From Paenibacillus timonensis (lineage in GTDB: Bacteria > Bacillota > Bacilli > Paenibacillales > Paenibacillaceae): DNA of 64,000 nucleotides. The notes under the pieces were generated by a model. The model had not been told where the DNA came from. It did no database searches and saw only the letters and a program-made list of their open reading frames with translations. The DNA is taken from the NCBI RefSeq assembly GCF_009725205.1, contig NZ_WNZY01000017.1, positions 36,929 to 100,928 on the forward strand, written 5' to 3'. This document shows, piece after piece, positions 55,452 to 64,000 of this stretch (its first letter is position 1; every line of letters begins with the position of its first letter). The translations under genes were made by a program, and so were the position numbers.

Positions 55452-56786
55452 CTACAACAAATCCGCCGCCAGCTGCGCCAGCTTCGAGCGTTCGCCTTTC
55501 TCCAGCGTGATATGCCCGCTGATGCCTTGGTCGCGAAAACGCTCGACTAAGCTGGTCAAGCCGTTGCTCGTTGCGTCGAGATATGGATGGTCGATTTGCT
55601 CCGGATCGCCGACCAGGACGATCTTGCTGCCTTCCCCGACGCGCGACACAATCGTTTTGACTTCATGGCGCGACAGGTTCTGCGCCTCGTCGATAATGAT
55701 GAACTGCCCCGGGATCGAGCGGCCTCGAATGTACGTGAGGGCCTCCACCTGAATGCTGCCGAGTCCCATCAGGATTTTCTCGATATCGCCGGACTTTTTC
55801 GTGTCGAACAAGAACTCCAGGTTATCATAAATCGGTTGCATCCAAGGACGCAGCTTTTCTTCTTTTTCCCCGGGCAGGTAACCTATATCCTTCCCCATCG
55901 GAACAACGGGCCTAGCGATGAGCAGCTTCTTGTATTTGTGTTCGTCCTCAACCTTCAGCAGGCCGGCGGCCAAGGCGAGCAACGTCTTCCCGGTACCCGC
56001 CTTACCGGTGATGGTAACCAGCGGGATATCATCATTGAGCAGCAGCTCCAAAGCCATACGTTGCTGGGCATTTCGAGCACTGATCCCCCAGATCGGCTCG
56101 TTGCTGAGATACAGCGGCTCCATGCGTGTGGCGTCTTCGTTAACCTTTAACAAAGCGGATTTGCCGGTGCCCATTTCATCTTTTAATATTACAAACTCAT
56201 GAGGGTAAAGGGAATAATTAAGTCCAAGCGGTTTGATCGGCAAAAAACGATACGTATAAAATTCATCAATCACCGACGGGTGAACTTTGAGGGTCGAGTA
56301 ACCTCCGTACAGATCGCTGGGGCTAACGGTCCGGTCCGACAAGTAATCCTCAGCATGCAGCCCTAGGACATCGGCTTTGATCCGAACGAGTACATCCTTA
56401 CTCACCAGGATGACCGGACGCGGTGAAGCCAGCTCCGCCTGTTCCAGATGATAGTTCAGGGCAACGGCAAGAATCCGGTTATCGTTGGTGACCTCCCCGA
56501 ACATTTCCTGGACCTTGACAAAGCTGCGGTGGTTTAATTCCACCTTGATTCGCCCGCCGCCCTCCAGCGGCACGCCGTCGTGCAGATGACCCGTTTCTCG
56601 CAATCCGTCAAGCAAGCGCGATACGCCTCGCGCGTTGCGCCCGATCTCGTCGGCATTGCGCTTTTTGGTGTCGATTTCCTCCAGCACGACCGCCGGAATG
56701 ACCACATCATGCTCGTCAAAAGCGAAAACAGCCCCCGGATCATGCAGCAATACATTCGTATCCAATACAAAGATTTTCTTCACCAT
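55452..56786 (-). CDS. ylaK: PIN-domain/PhoH-type ATPase (YlaK-like)
   Basis: 444 residues from the ATG at 56786 (GGAGGGG upstream). N-terminal PIN ribonuclease domain with the acidic start KIFVLDTNVLLHDPG. C-terminal PhoH ATPase: Walker A TITGKAGTGKTLLALAAGL (about 245), ARPVVPMGKDIGYLPGEKEEKLRPWMQPIYDN, Walker B FIIIDEAQNLSRHEVKTIVSRVG. PIN-PhoH proteins are RNA-acting helicase/nucleases. It stands divergent to ylaJ, as the ylaJ-ylaK pair is linked in Bacillus. Confidence 0.93.
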   Translation of the reverse strand: MVKKIFVLDTNVLLHDPGAVFAFDEHDVVIPAVVLEEIDTKKRNADEIGRNARGVSRLLDGLRETGHLHDGVPLEGGGRIKVELNHRSFVKVQEMFGEVTNDNRILAVALNYHLEQAELASPRPVILVSKDVLVRIKADVLGLHAEDYLSDRTVSPSDLYGGYSTLKVHPSVIDEFYTYRFLPIKPLGLNYSLYPHEFVILKDEMGTGKSALLKVNEDATRMEPLYLSNEPIWGISARNAQQRMALELLLNDDIPLVTITGKAGTGKTLLALAAGLLKVEDEHKYKKLLIARPVVPMGKDIGYLPGEKEEKLRPWMQPIYDNLEFLFDTKKSGDIEKILMGLGSIQVEALTYIRGRSIPGQFIIIDEAQNLSRHEVKTIVSRVGEGSKIVLVGDPEQIDHPYLDATSNGLTSLVERFRDQGISGHITLEKGERSKLAQLAADLL

Positions 56787-56913
56787 TATCCCCTCCAACC
56801 GCGGTCATTGCAGCCTTATGTGATTCATACATATTTTTTTCCGCCCAGGGAAATCTAATCTCGATATCTGAACTCCGATAACGAGAGATCAATTCCGAAA
56901 GGACGGATCGAAC

Positions 56914-57495
56914 ATGCGAATATGGCTATGTTTGTTAGTGACGGCTTCCCTGCTTACAAGCTGCGGAACTGGTTCTGAAAAGGCATCACCCTCTCCAAGG
57001 AATCAAACAGAGAATACGCCCCGAGCGCAAAGCGTGGACCCTTACGCCACAACCGGTACAAACGGCAACAGGGCAATGTCAGACCGTGACAGACAAGTCT
57101 ATTTGGAGCAGCTTGTGAAAAAGGTTCCCGGCGTCAAAGGCGCACATTGCGTCATTATGGGCAAAACCGCCATCGTGGGCATCGATGTGGATAGCCGCCT
57201 CGAGCGCGCAAGGGTTGGGAGCATTAAATATACAGTCGCTGAAGCGCTTCGAAAAGATCCGCACGGGGCTGGCGCCATCGTAACCGCCGATATGGATTTG
57301 AACCAACGGATTACCGAGATCGGCAAGAAAATTCGCAAAGGCCATCCGGTTTCCGGTTTCGCCACCGAGCTTGCCGATATCATCGGACGAATCGTTCCTC
57401 AGCTCCCGAGCGATACCCGACCTCCCGAAGGCGTGAACCCGAAACAAATGAAAATGGCCCCTGGCGGCGGCACGCCGCGGCAAAACTTGCGTTAA
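56914..57495 (+). CDS. ylaJ: YhcN/YlaJ family sporulation lipoprotein
   Basis: 193 residues. Signal peptide with lipobox LTSC (cysteine 17), then a low-complexity linker and the YhcN/YlaJ domain (VPGVKGAHCVIMGKTAIVGIDVDS, AIVTADMDLNQRITEIGKKI). These lipoproteins sit in the spore inner membrane region and assist germination or cortex lysis. The C-terminal tail is Pro/Gly rich. It ends at a bidirectional terminator. Confidence 0.92.
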   Translation: MRIWLCLLVTASLLTSCGTGSEKASPSPRNQTENTPRAQSVDPYATTGTNGNRAMSDRDRQVYLEQLVKKVPGVKGAHCVIMGKTAIVGIDVDSRLERARVGSIKYTVAEALRKDPHGAGAIVTADMDLNQRITEIGKKIRKGHPVSGFATELADIIGRIVPQLPSDTRPPEGVNPKQMKMAPGGGTPRQNLR

Positions 57496-57511
57496 GTTTG
57501 TCCCAAGATGG

Positions 57512-57546
57512 AAAAAAAGCCTAGCGATAACCTCGCTAGGCTTTCT
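57512..57546. terminator. Bidirectional terminator between ylaJ and the PNPOx-like gene
   Basis: AGCCTAGCG and CGCTAGGCT pair around ATAACCT, with an A run on the left and TTTCTT on the right. It overlaps the last codons of the minus-strand gene. Confidence 0.88.
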
Positions 57547-57988
57547 TCATGGCGTCAAACACTTGACGATCCAGCATGTCCGCAGCACGCTGGTCGTAAA
57601 CTTTGGCATATTCCGGCGGCGATACCAGTTGCGCACCATAAAACAACGCATTCCGTACGGCATCGATATGAATATCGAAGCAGCACATATTGAACGGCAC
57701 GCCGTCTAGGGGATCTTGCACAACGGAAGCACGGCCATTAATCGAGTAAATCGTCTCTTGACCGAATACCGTGACGGTAACTCGCGGATTGGCCTTCAAA
57801 TTGCCGACCAGCCTGGAGCGATGGTCCAGAGCGAGCCGCAGCTTCGAATGATCGACGGCGTAAACCCAAGAGATCGCGCTGGACGTGGGCCCTCCGGATT
57901 CCTGATCCACCGTGTTCAGCAATACAAACGTTTCGGACTGGAAAATCGAATAAAGCGAATCGGACAACTGGGTAACGACTTCGGACAT
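57536..57988 (-). CDS. Pyridoxamine 5'-phosphate oxidase-like protein (YlaL-like)
   Basis: 150 residues from the ATG at 57988, nine bases after AGGAGGG. One split-barrel flavin-binding domain: SETFVLLNTVDQESGGPTSSAISWVYAVD, LRLALDHRSRLVGNLKANPRVTVTVFG. Family members bind FMN, F420 or heme; the role is unknown. A ylaL-type gene lies beside ylaK-ylaJ in Bacillus, which supports the name but not a function. Confidence 0.85.
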   Translation of the reverse strand: MSEVVTQLSDSLYSIFQSETFVLLNTVDQESGGPTSSAISWVYAVDHSKLRLALDHRSRLVGNLKANPRVTVTVFGQETIYSINGRASVVQDPLDGVPFNMCCFDIHIDAVRNALFYGAQLVSPPEYAKVYDQRAADMLDRQVFDAMKKA

Positions 57989-58095
57989 AACGACCAGCCC
58001 TCCTGTACGGCATTGCATGAGATTCCACTTAAGACGCTTCAGCTATCCTGTCAGTTAATTGTATTATAACATGTGGCAAAACTTGCATTCAATCG

Positions 58096-59196
58096 TCAGT
58101 TGACCGGCTCGTTTTCCGCTTGCCCGCCATTTCCTTGCTGCGAGTCAGACGTTTTGATGCCAGCAATCTGATTCCTTAAGGCTTGTTTGGCCGCATCCAG
58201 TTCATCCTCGTGCAAATAAACGTACGGACTCTTCCAATCACCGGTTACCGGCATGAAATCAACATTTTCCTTGGAAATGCTCCAGTAGGCTTGAATCATA
58301 TTCTTCATCTGCTGCGATTCCAGATCGGTATCCATATTCTTGCCGACAGACTCGATCACTTTACCTGCGCCCATTACACCATTAAGCGACTTCGCTTGGT
58401 CGATTAGGGCATGCAGCACTTCATTCTGCCTACGGTTGCGGTCAAAGTCATCCGAGCCCTTCGTTCGAGGGCTGCAATTCGATTTACGGTATCGAACGTA
58501 ACCAAGCGCATCTTCCCCGTTTAGGTGCTGAGCCCCTTGCTTCAAATTGATATCGGTACCGTCCGCCGTATCGCGGTAACACATATTTGCATCGACATTC
58601 ACGTCGACGCCACCTAGTGCGTCCACCACATCACGGAATCCTTGAAAATTCAGAACCGTAACATAGTCGATATCGATATCAAAAAACTTGCTCATCATCG
58701 TTTTCATTTCCTGCGTGGCGGAAATACCCGTCTTTTTCTCTGCCGCTAGAAAATTGGGATAAAACGCGTTGATCTTGTTTGTCTTATACCCGTCCATCTT
58801 CACTCTCGTATCTCGCGGCAGGGATACGACAGTAGCGGACTTCGTGTCCGGATTCATCGCGATCATCATCATTACGTCGCTAAGATGTGTGCCGGTCTCC
58901 GGTCGATAATCCGTGCCGAGCAGCAGCATCGTGATTGGCTTCACCTTAGCGGATTTTCCCGGTGCCACTTTATCCGTGGTCCCGGTCGCATCGATCACCT
59001 GATCTGCGGTATAAAACAAATAACCTGCATAAAGGCCAACCCCAACCACCCCGATAATGAGGAGCGTCAGGACAAATTTTAAAAATCGTTTAAAGCCGCT
59101 GGACTTCTTTTTTCCGGTGGACCCATTCTTCGCACCTTTTGCCGAGCCTCTTTGGCTATGCCCCCGAGGAGGTAAGCCGCTGCGGTTAGAACTCAT
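58096..59196 (-). CDS. LytR-CpsA-Psr (LCP) family cell-wall glycopolymer ligase
   Basis: 366 residues from the ATG at 59196 (weak AAGGTG upstream); an ATG at 59235 is possible. A basic cytoplasmic tail (SGLPPRGHSQRGSAKGAKNGSTGKKKSSGFKRF-type region), one membrane helix (about 35-57), then the LCP domain: TMLLLGTDYRPETGTHLSDVMMMIAMNPDTKSATVVSLPRDTRVKM, with the conserved arginines, and HLNGEDALGYVRYR. LCP enzymes attach teichoic acids or other polymers to peptidoglycan. Confidence 0.93.
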   Translation of the reverse strand: MSSNRSGLPPRGHSQRGSAKGAKNGSTGKKKSSGFKRFLKFVLTLLIIGVVGVGLYAGYLFYTADQVIDATGTTDKVAPGKSAKVKPITMLLLGTDYRPETGTHLSDVMMMIAMNPDTKSATVVSLPRDTRVKMDGYKTNKINAFYPNFLAAEKKTGISATQEMKTMMSKFFDIDIDYVTVLNFQGFRDVVDALGGVDVNVDANMCYRDTADGTDINLKQGAQHLNGEDALGYVRYRKSNCSPRTKGSDDFDRNRRQNEVLHALIDQAKSLNGVMGAGKVIESVGKNMDTDLESQQMKNMIQAYWSISKENVDFMPVTGDWKSPYVYLHEDELDAAKQALRNQIAGIKTSDSQQGNGGQAENEPVN

Positions 59197-59289
59197 GAAC
59201 TCAAACACCTTATTTCTATAAAAATGTTGTCGCATCCATAAAGACGTACCGGGTTTCGAAAAAGTTACCGAATTTAGGCGGGAGCCAAA

Positions 59290-59598
59290 TTATGCCGATT
59301 TATCTCCAGCCGGCGGACCTGCCTTTTTCTCCTTGTTCCGTCGTCCCTCGACAAAATAGCGGATTCGTACCATGAGCATCAGAACAACAGCGACCAGCAA
59401 GCATTGAATGATCGGCAGTTTGTCGATTTGAAAAATGAGCAGCAGGAACGAACCCAACGCCATGAGAAGGTAAAGGATGATCTCCTTAAACAGCGGCAGC
59501 TTCTGCTGTGCGCGAAATACTTTATTGTAAACGAAAACGATCAGCACGAAGATCAGCACGTAGGAAACGACTGGATGCTCAGCAAACCAGGCCTGCAT
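59290..59598 (-). CDS. ylaH: YlaH-like small membrane protein
   Basis: 102 residues from the ATG at 59598, eight bases after AAGGAGG. Three hydrophobic helices; the central FRAQQKLPLFKEIILYLLMALGSFLLLIFQIDKLPIIQCL matches YlaH. Function unknown. It follows typA (ylaG in Bacillus) by 36 bases, the same order as in B. subtilis. Confidence 0.9.
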   Translation of the reverse strand: MQAWFAEHPVVSYVLIFVLIVFVYNKVFRAQQKLPLFKEIILYLLMALGSFLLLIFQIDKLPIIQCLLVAVVLMLMVRIRYFVEGRRNKEKKAGPPAGDKSA

Positions 59599-59634
59599 AT
59601 CGAACCCCTCCTTCAAATGGCAACGTTACAATTA

Positions 59635-61476
59635 TTATAAGTTGGCTTCCGACATTTTGCGATGTTTTTCCGCCCGTTCACGTTCGCTTTTGTTCAAAAT
59701 CTTCTTGCGGAGGCGAACCGATTTCGGCGTAATTTCGCAATATTCATCATCATTCAAATATTCCAGCGCTTGTTCCAGCGAGAACAGACGTGGCGTCTTC
59801 ATCTTCACCGTGTCGTCCTTCGTGGCCGAGCGCACGTTCGTCAACTGCTTCTCTTTACAAATGTTAACGACGATGTCGTTGTCACGGGTATGCTCCCCAA
59901 CGATCATCCCTTCGTAAATTTCGGTACCAGGCTCCAAGAACAAAATCCCGCGATCCTCGATCGACAAAATCCCGTAAAGCGTCGAAACGCCGTTTTCACT
60001 GGATACCAATACCCCTTCATGGCGCCCACCGACCTGACCGCCAAGGAATGGACCGTAGCTGTCAAAGGCGTGGTTCATTACACCGTAACCGCGAGTCAAT
60101 GTCAGGAAATGCGTGGTATATCCAATCAAACCGCGAGCCGGAATCAAGAACTCCAAGCGAACTTGACCGGTTCCGTTGTTGATCATGTTGACCATTTCCG
60201 CTTTGCGGGAACCTAAACTTTCCATAACCGCACCCATGCTTTCTTCGGGCACGTCGATCAGCAGACGTTCAAGCGGCTCCATCTTGACTCCGTCGATTTC
60301 CCGTACGATAACTTCCGGTTTGGATACTTGCAGCTCGTAGCCTTCGCGGCGCATGTTCTCGATCAGGATACCCAGGTGAAGCTCCCCGCGTCCGGATACG
60401 ATAAAGGCGTCCGGGCTGTCCGTCTCTTCGACGCGCAAGGAAACGTCGGTTTCAAGCTCCTTGAACAGACGCTCGCGCAGTTTGCGGGAGGTCACCCATT
60501 TCCCTTCGCGTCCGGCGAACGGGCTGTTATTGACGAGGAACGTCATCTGCAGCGTCGGCTCGTCGATCTTCAATACCGGCAAAGCCTCCGGCTGGTTAGG
60601 ATCGGCAATCGTTTCGCCAATATTAATGTCCTTGATCCCAGCGATGGCTACGATATCGCCAGCTCCAGCTTCTTCGATTTCCACGCGGCGCAGGCCTTGG
60701 AATCCGAACAGCTTCTCGATGCGAGCGGTCTTCTTGCCGCCGTCGCGTGTCATAACCGCCACGGATTGGCCTTGGCGAATGATGCCGCGGTTTACCCGGC
60801 CGATGGCGATCCGGCCTAAATATTCGTTATAGTCCATCAACGTAACCAGGAATTGCAGCGGCTCGTCTACCTTCTCCGTAGGCGCCGGAATATGATCGAT
60901 AATCGTTTCGTACAACGCCATCATATTGTCGTCCTGCTTCTCGGGATCCAGGCTGGATGTGCCGTTCAAAGCCGAAGCATAAACAACCGGGAACTCCAAT
61001 TGATCGTCGCTGGCTTCCAATTCGATAAACAAGTCCAGTACCTCGTCGATGACTTCGGCCGGGCGTGCAGCCGGACGGTCGATTTTGTTCACGACAACGA
61101 TCGGCGTCAAGTGATGCTCCAGCGCTTTGCGAAGCACGAATTTGGTTTGCGGCATGCAGCCTTCGTAGGCATCAACAACAAGCAATACACCGTCGACCAT
61201 TTTCATAATCCGTTCCACTTCTCCGCCAAAGTCGGCGTGTCCCGGGGTATCCACGATGTTGATCAAGTAATCCTTGTACGTAATGGCCGTATTCTTCGCC
61301 AAAATGGTAATCCCGCGTTCCCGTTCCAAATCATTAGAGTCCATAGCCCGTTCCTGTACGGCCTCGTTTTCCCGGAAAATCCCGGATTGTTGCAGCAGTT
61401 TGTCGACTAGCGTCGTTTTCCCGTGGTCGACGTGGGCAATAATCGCAATATTGCGAATTTCGTTTTCTTCACGCAT
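59635..61476 (-). CDS. typA: Ribosome-binding GTPase TypA/BipA
   Basis: 613 residues. G1 [15 protein letters not shown], switch [15 protein letters not shown]3 [15 protein letters not shown]4 [10 protein letters not shown]; then EF-G-like domains II, III and V and the BipA C-terminal domain. BipA helps assemble the 50S subunit and is needed under stress or cold. The leader holds a hairpin close to the predicted transcription start. Confidence 0.97.
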   Translation of the reverse strand: MREENEIRNIAIIAHVDHGKTTLVDKLLQQSGIFRENEAVQERAMDSNDLERERGITILAKNTAITYKDYLINIVDTPGHADFGGEVERIMKMVDGVLLVVDAYEGCMPQTKFVLRKALEHHLTPIVVVNKIDRPAARPAEVIDEVLDLFIELEASDDQLEFPVVYASALNGTSSLDPEKQDDNMMALYETIIDHIPAPTEKVDEPLQFLVTLMDYNEYLGRIAIGRVNRGIIRQGQSVAVMTRDGGKKTARIEKLFGFQGLRRVEIEEAGAGDIVAIAGIKDINIGETIADPNQPEALPVLKIDEPTLQMTFLVNNSPFAGREGKWVTSRKLRERLFKELETDVSLRVEETDSPDAFIVSGRGELHLGILIENMRREGYELQVSKPEVIVREIDGVKMEPLERLLIDVPEESMGAVMESLGSRKAEMVNMINNGTGQVRLEFLIPARGLIGYTTHFLTLTRGYGVMNHAFDSYGPFLGGQVGGRHEGVLVSSENGVSTLYGILSIEDRGILFLEPGTEIYEGMIVGEHTRDNDIVVNICKEKQLTNVRSATKDDTVKMKTPRLFSLEQALEYLNDDEYCEITPKSVRLRKKILNKSERERAEKHRKMSEANL

Positions 61477-61604
61477 AGGTTTATCTCCAAATCCTTTCGT
61501 CTCTATAGATTATCAAGCAGTTGTCAAGCGTAATGAATTATATATAAAGTTTGCACTTCGAACGGTATTTAATCGACAGGACCAAGTGCAGCCTCATTAA
61601 CCAC

Positions 61605-61635
61605 AAAACAAAGCGTCGACTAGATGCCGACGCTT
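61605..61635 (-). terminator. Hairpin with U run in the typA leader
   Basis: AAGCGTCG pairs with CGACGCTT on the minus strand, then TTGTTTT. It could terminate the membrane-protein gene upstream, and it also lies just downstream of the predicted typA promoter. Confidence 0.7.
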
Positions 61636-61649
61636 GACATATCCCTTAT

Positions 61650-61677
61650 ATTATACGTGAAATTTTGAATAATTCAA
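61650..61677 (-). promoter_or_regulatory. Predicted promoter of typA
   Basis: On the minus strand TTGAAT (61677-61672), 16-base spacer, TATAAT (61655-61650). Confidence 0.55.
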
Positions 61678-61691
61678 GAACTAACCCAACA

Positions 61692-62192
61692 TTACCAGGA
61701 TCTCCGGCGATTGCCGCGGGCGGCGATCAGCCAGATCCCGGCAATAATCAAGAGCGCAGCCAGGAAATATACAATTGAGGAAGCGAACAATGTCCAGCCG
61801 AGCAGAAGGATCGAGAAGGCTCCCAGAATCATAGCGGCGATGAATATTCCGTTCTGGCGCTGGGGCGAGAAGTAGCCGTATTCGAACAGGCCGACGGCCA
61901 GGCCGAGGAAGAAGAGCGGCCAGGTAAACTTCAGCGTTTGCCATCCGCCAATAACCCCGGTGAAAAACACGAGGCTGTAGACAACCAGAATTGCGCCGGG
62001 AAGCAACAGCTCTGCCGGGCCTTTACGCCAAAAATGCCATACGTGAAGCACGATCCCCGGAATCAGCAGCAGCAGCGGCCAAAGCGCCTTTCCAAGAAAG
62101 CTGAACACCCCTAATTTCCCGAGCAGGATAATCACTCCGGCAGCGAGAATAAAGACGCCAGTCATCAGCTTGTTGTTGTCGGACATATCCAT
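61692..62192 (-). CDS. Multi-pass membrane protein of unknown function (LiaF-N/DUF5668-like)
   Basis: 166 residues; ATGs at 62192 and 62186 both follow GGAAGGTG. Five or six membrane helices with a start like LMTGVFILAAGVIILLGKLGVF, as in the transmembrane half of LiaF-type proteins, ending in a short basic tail. No soluble domain. A role in envelope-stress sensing is only suggested by this resemblance. Confidence 0.75.
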   Translation of the reverse strand: MDMSDNNKLMTGVFILAAGVIILLGKLGVFSFLGKALWPLLLLIPGIVLHVWHFWRKGPAELLLPGAILVVYSLVFFTGVIGGWQTLKFTWPLFFLGLAVGLFEYGYFSPQRQNGIFIAAMILGAFSILLLGWTLFASSIVYFLAALLIIAGIWLIAARGNRRRSW

Positions 62193-62349
62193 CACACACC
62201 TTCCAGAAGACAATGAGGGACAAGACGCAGCAAATTACGACATCCCCTTCCCTTCCAGTTTATATGAAATCTGCCCAAAAAACCACTCGGCCCACGGCCT
62301 AGGACGGATGTTTTTTTTCGGATCGTGTGGATGGAACTGCCGAAGCGAG

Positions 62350-63015
62350 TTACCCGCGTCCAGCGTTATATTTTCGCAGCCAGCCGAACATAATAACGAC
62401 CGCGGCAGTCACCGCAGGTACGGCATGTGCCAATGCGGGGATGGCAGCTTCCAGGACCGGACCGAGTTGAGGGTCCTGCAGCAGCATATCCCCTGCAGTG
62501 TATCCGAGGATACCCGCTCCGGCATAGGTGAGGATCGGCATTCGCTGCAGCCAATCGGCGATCAGGTTGCTGCCCCACACCACGATCGGAATGCTGATGG
62601 CGATCCCGATGACAAGGATGGATACGTCGCCTTCCGCCAGCGCGGCGATCGCCAGCACGTTATCCAGGCTCATAATGAAGTCGGCGGCGAGGATCGTCTG
62701 CACCGCCTTCCACAATGAGCCTGCGCCGGACACGCGAGAATGCTCCTCCTGAGGGAGCAGCAGCTTAAAGGCAATGGCCGCTAGCAGCACGCCTCCTGCC
62801 GCATGAATAAACGGGATTTTCAACAGTAAAACTGCCACCCAGGTCAAAATGCAGCGCAGCAGCACAGCTCCCAGTGCGCCCCACCACACGGCCCGTTTGC
62901 GTTGCTTAAGCGGCAAGTTCTTACTGGCCATAGCTATAACAACGGCATTATCGCCGCTTAGCACTAAATTGATGATCAGAATTTCCGACAACAGCAGCAA
63001 TTGTTCCAAGCTCAT
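62350..63015 (-). CDS. TerC family membrane protein (YjbE-like)
   Basis: 221 residues, seven membrane helices. TerC signatures with acidic residues in membrane: INLVLSGDNAVVIAMASKNLP and ADFIMSLDNVLAIAALAEGD, plus IPIVVWGSNLI. Relatives export manganese and help metalate exoenzymes. It is divergent from a second TerC gene with a 124-base gap. Confidence 0.9.
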   Translation of the reverse strand: MSLEQLLLLSEILIINLVLSGDNAVVIAMASKNLPLKQRKRAVWWGALGAVLLRCILTWVAVLLLKIPFIHAAGGVLLAAIAFKLLLPQEEHSRVSGAGSLWKAVQTILAADFIMSLDNVLAIAALAEGDVSILVIGIAISIPIVVWGSNLIADWLQRMPILTYAGAGILGYTAGDMLLQDPQLGPVLEAAIPALAHAVPAVTAAVVIMFGWLRKYNAGRG

Positions 63016-63139
63016 CCCTCCCCTACAACTTGTATGAGGAATGGAGCCAAGCTATGCCACTTTACAAAAACAACTCTGGACAAATGAATCCTTTTAGCGA
63101 TTTAATACGTATATACGTCTATAGAGGAAGTGACATAAC

Positions 63140-63844
63140 GTGGACTTATTTAGTGCTGCTTTTTTTCTCGCCCTGATCAACATTATTTTTATCGATCTTA
63201 TTTTGGCGGGTGACAATGCAATCGTCATCGGGATGGCGGCAAGAAAGCTGCCCAACTCGGTCCAGAAGAAGGCGATCCTATACGGGACAGCCGGAGCTGT
63301 GGTACTGCGAATCGCCGCGACCCTTATTGTCGTCTGGTTATTGCAAATCCCCTGGCTGCTGGCCATCGGCGGTTTGATGTTGGTCTTTATCGCTTACAAG
63401 GTGTTAGCGGATGAAGGCGATCATGACAACATCGAAGCCAAGGACAAACTGTGGCCTGCCGTCCGTACCATTATCATTGCCGACGCGGCGATGGGGCTCG
63501 ACAACGTCATCGCGGTCGCAGGGGCGTCCAAACAACATATGGTTCTGGTCGTAATTGGCCTGCTAATCAGTGTTCCCATCGTCGTATGGGGAAGTACCCT
63601 CTTTATTAAATTGCTGGACAAGTTCCCTTGGATTGCTTACCTTGGCTCCGCGGTACTGGCTTACACTGCCGCCAATATGGTTACCGAGGAACGCCATTTC
63701 TTGCATTTCTTCGAGGAAAATCCGGTTCTGCGCTATCTGCTGATCGCGATTGTGGTCGCCGGCGTGCTGTTGGCCGGTTACATGAAGAAACGCCAGCATC
63801 GCAAGGAAACGGATAGCCGTCAGACCCATCCGGCAACCCGTTAA
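63140..63844 (+). CDS. TerC family membrane protein (YjbE/YkoY-like)
   Basis: 234 residues from a GTG at 63140 (GAGGAAG upstream). Same motifs as the divergent gene: IFIDLILAGDNAIVIGMAARKLP and ADAAMGLDNVIAVAGASK, with SVPIVVWGSTLF. Probable manganese or other metal exporter. The 124-base gap has a short palindrome ACGTATATACGT (63107-63118), a possible operator, and no yybP-ykoY riboswitch. Confidence 0.9.
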   Translation: MDLFSAAFFLALINIIFIDLILAGDNAIVIGMAARKLPNSVQKKAILYGTAGAVVLRIAATLIVVWLLQIPWLLAIGGLMLVFIAYKVLADEGDHDNIEAKDKLWPAVRTIIIADAAMGLDNVIAVAGASKQHMVLVVIGLLISVPIVVWGSTLFIKLLDKFPWIAYLGSAVLAYTAANMVTEERHFLHFFEENPVLRYLLIAIVVAGVLLAGYMKKRQHRKETDSRQTHPATR

Positions 63845-63873
63845 GAGCAGCAAAAACCGCCTCAGCCTTCAAA

Positions 63874-64000
63874 GGGACTGACCCCGTAACGTGAGACAAA
63901 TCAAAACACCTTCAAGAGAATCCAAAAACATCGTAAGATGTTAGGGACAACTTTGGAGGTGTTTTTGCGTTGGCAACAAGAGTAAGTTACCCAGTTGAAA
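63874..64000 (+). mobile_element. Left end of an IS3-type insertion sequence (cut by window end)
   Basis: Starts near GGGACTGACCCCGTAACG, which looks like a terminal inverted repeat of IS elements. A long stem-loop (63903-63915 with 63953-63965, inner hairpin 63927-63942) covers the ribosome binding site of the frame that begins at 63970. The right end and any target duplication are outside the window. Confidence 0.5.
63970..64000 (+). CDS. Start of a transposase OrfA-like gene (partial)
   Basis: TTG start preceded by GGAGGTG. The ten visible codons read (M)ATRVSYPVE, similar to what I recall of the N-terminus of IS3-family OrfA proteins in Paenibacillus. Too short to be certain. Confidence 0.5.
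   Translation, partial: MATRVSYPVE

Noticed and set aside
63016..63139. yybP-ykoY manganese riboswitch upstream of the TerC genes
   Set aside because: The conserved GGGGAGUA-type core and its paired arms are not found on either strand.

Overview
The window looks like the chromosome of an endospore-forming, low-to-moderate GC Firmicute, most likely Paenibacillus or a close relative. The grounds are inference from gene content and order: a complete division and cell-wall (dcw) cluster with sporulation genes built in (spoVD, a spoVE/ftsW-type gene, spoIIGA-sigE-sigG), murA inside the cluster, bshC for bacillithiol, rsfA, ylaJ, a T-box in front of ileS, strong AGGAGG ribosome binding sites and many GTG/TTG starts. 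The species cannot be told from the sequence alone.

Layout. 1-4.5 kb: the end of a TraR/DksA-type zinc-finger gene (+), a DUF5665 membrane protein gene (-), then ileS (-) behind a T-box leader. 4.7-8.7 kb: an accessory pair on the opposite strand, a GH78-like alpha-L-rhamnosidase and an AraC-type regulator. 8.8-13.0 kb (-): the division gene string pgeF-ylmE-sepF-ylmG-ylmH-divIVA plus ymxH. 13.2-16.1 kb (-): an accessory FMN/FAD fumarate-reductase-like flavoprotein and a MerR-type regulator, with a classic 19-bp-spacer MerR promoter between them. 16.2-39.2 kb (-): the core cluster; in transcription order mraZ, rsmH, ftsL, pbpB, spoVD, murE, murF, mraY, murD, ftsW/spoVE, murG, murB, murA, ftsQ (divIB), ftsA, ftsZ, spoIIGA, sigE, sigG. 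39.6-42.6 kb (-): bshC and ahcY. 42.7-48.5 kb (-): an oligopeptide ABC transporter, oppA then oppBCDF. 48.7-50.9 kb (-): rsfA, panE and a DUF3397 gene. 51.2-53.9 kb: DUF2626 and an exported coiled-coil protein (+), facing a solute-binding-like protein (-). 54.1-55.4 kb: a gene-free repeat region. 55.4-63.8 kb: phoH/ylaK, ylaJ, a PNPOx-like protein, an LCP ligase, ylaH, typA, a membrane protein and two divergent TerC genes. The last 130 bases look like the left end of an IS3-type element.

The genes fall into a few linked jobs. Lipid II synthesis is covered by murA, murB, mraY, murD-G and a flippase-like SEDS protein. Septation is covered by ftsZ, ftsA, sepF, ftsQ, ftsL, pbpB and divIVA. The same machinery is adapted to sporulation through spoVD, spoIIGA, sigE, sigG, rsfA and ylaJ.

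The coding genes are mostly ordinary. The unusual content is between them. Three families of dispersed, structured repeats are visible: (i) a modular palindromic element in five places, one copy sitting inside the ileS T-box leader; (ii) a roughly 120-nt element in two copies whose inner hairpin shows a compensatory base-pair change; (iii) a 24-nt TAACGG motif arranged as nested inverted repeats, in a three-unit tandem array of about 295-bp units at 54.3-55.2 kb and, in a smaller form, between ahcY and mraZ. These repeats, the MraZ-box array and the MerR promoter are the best places to look for something undescribed.
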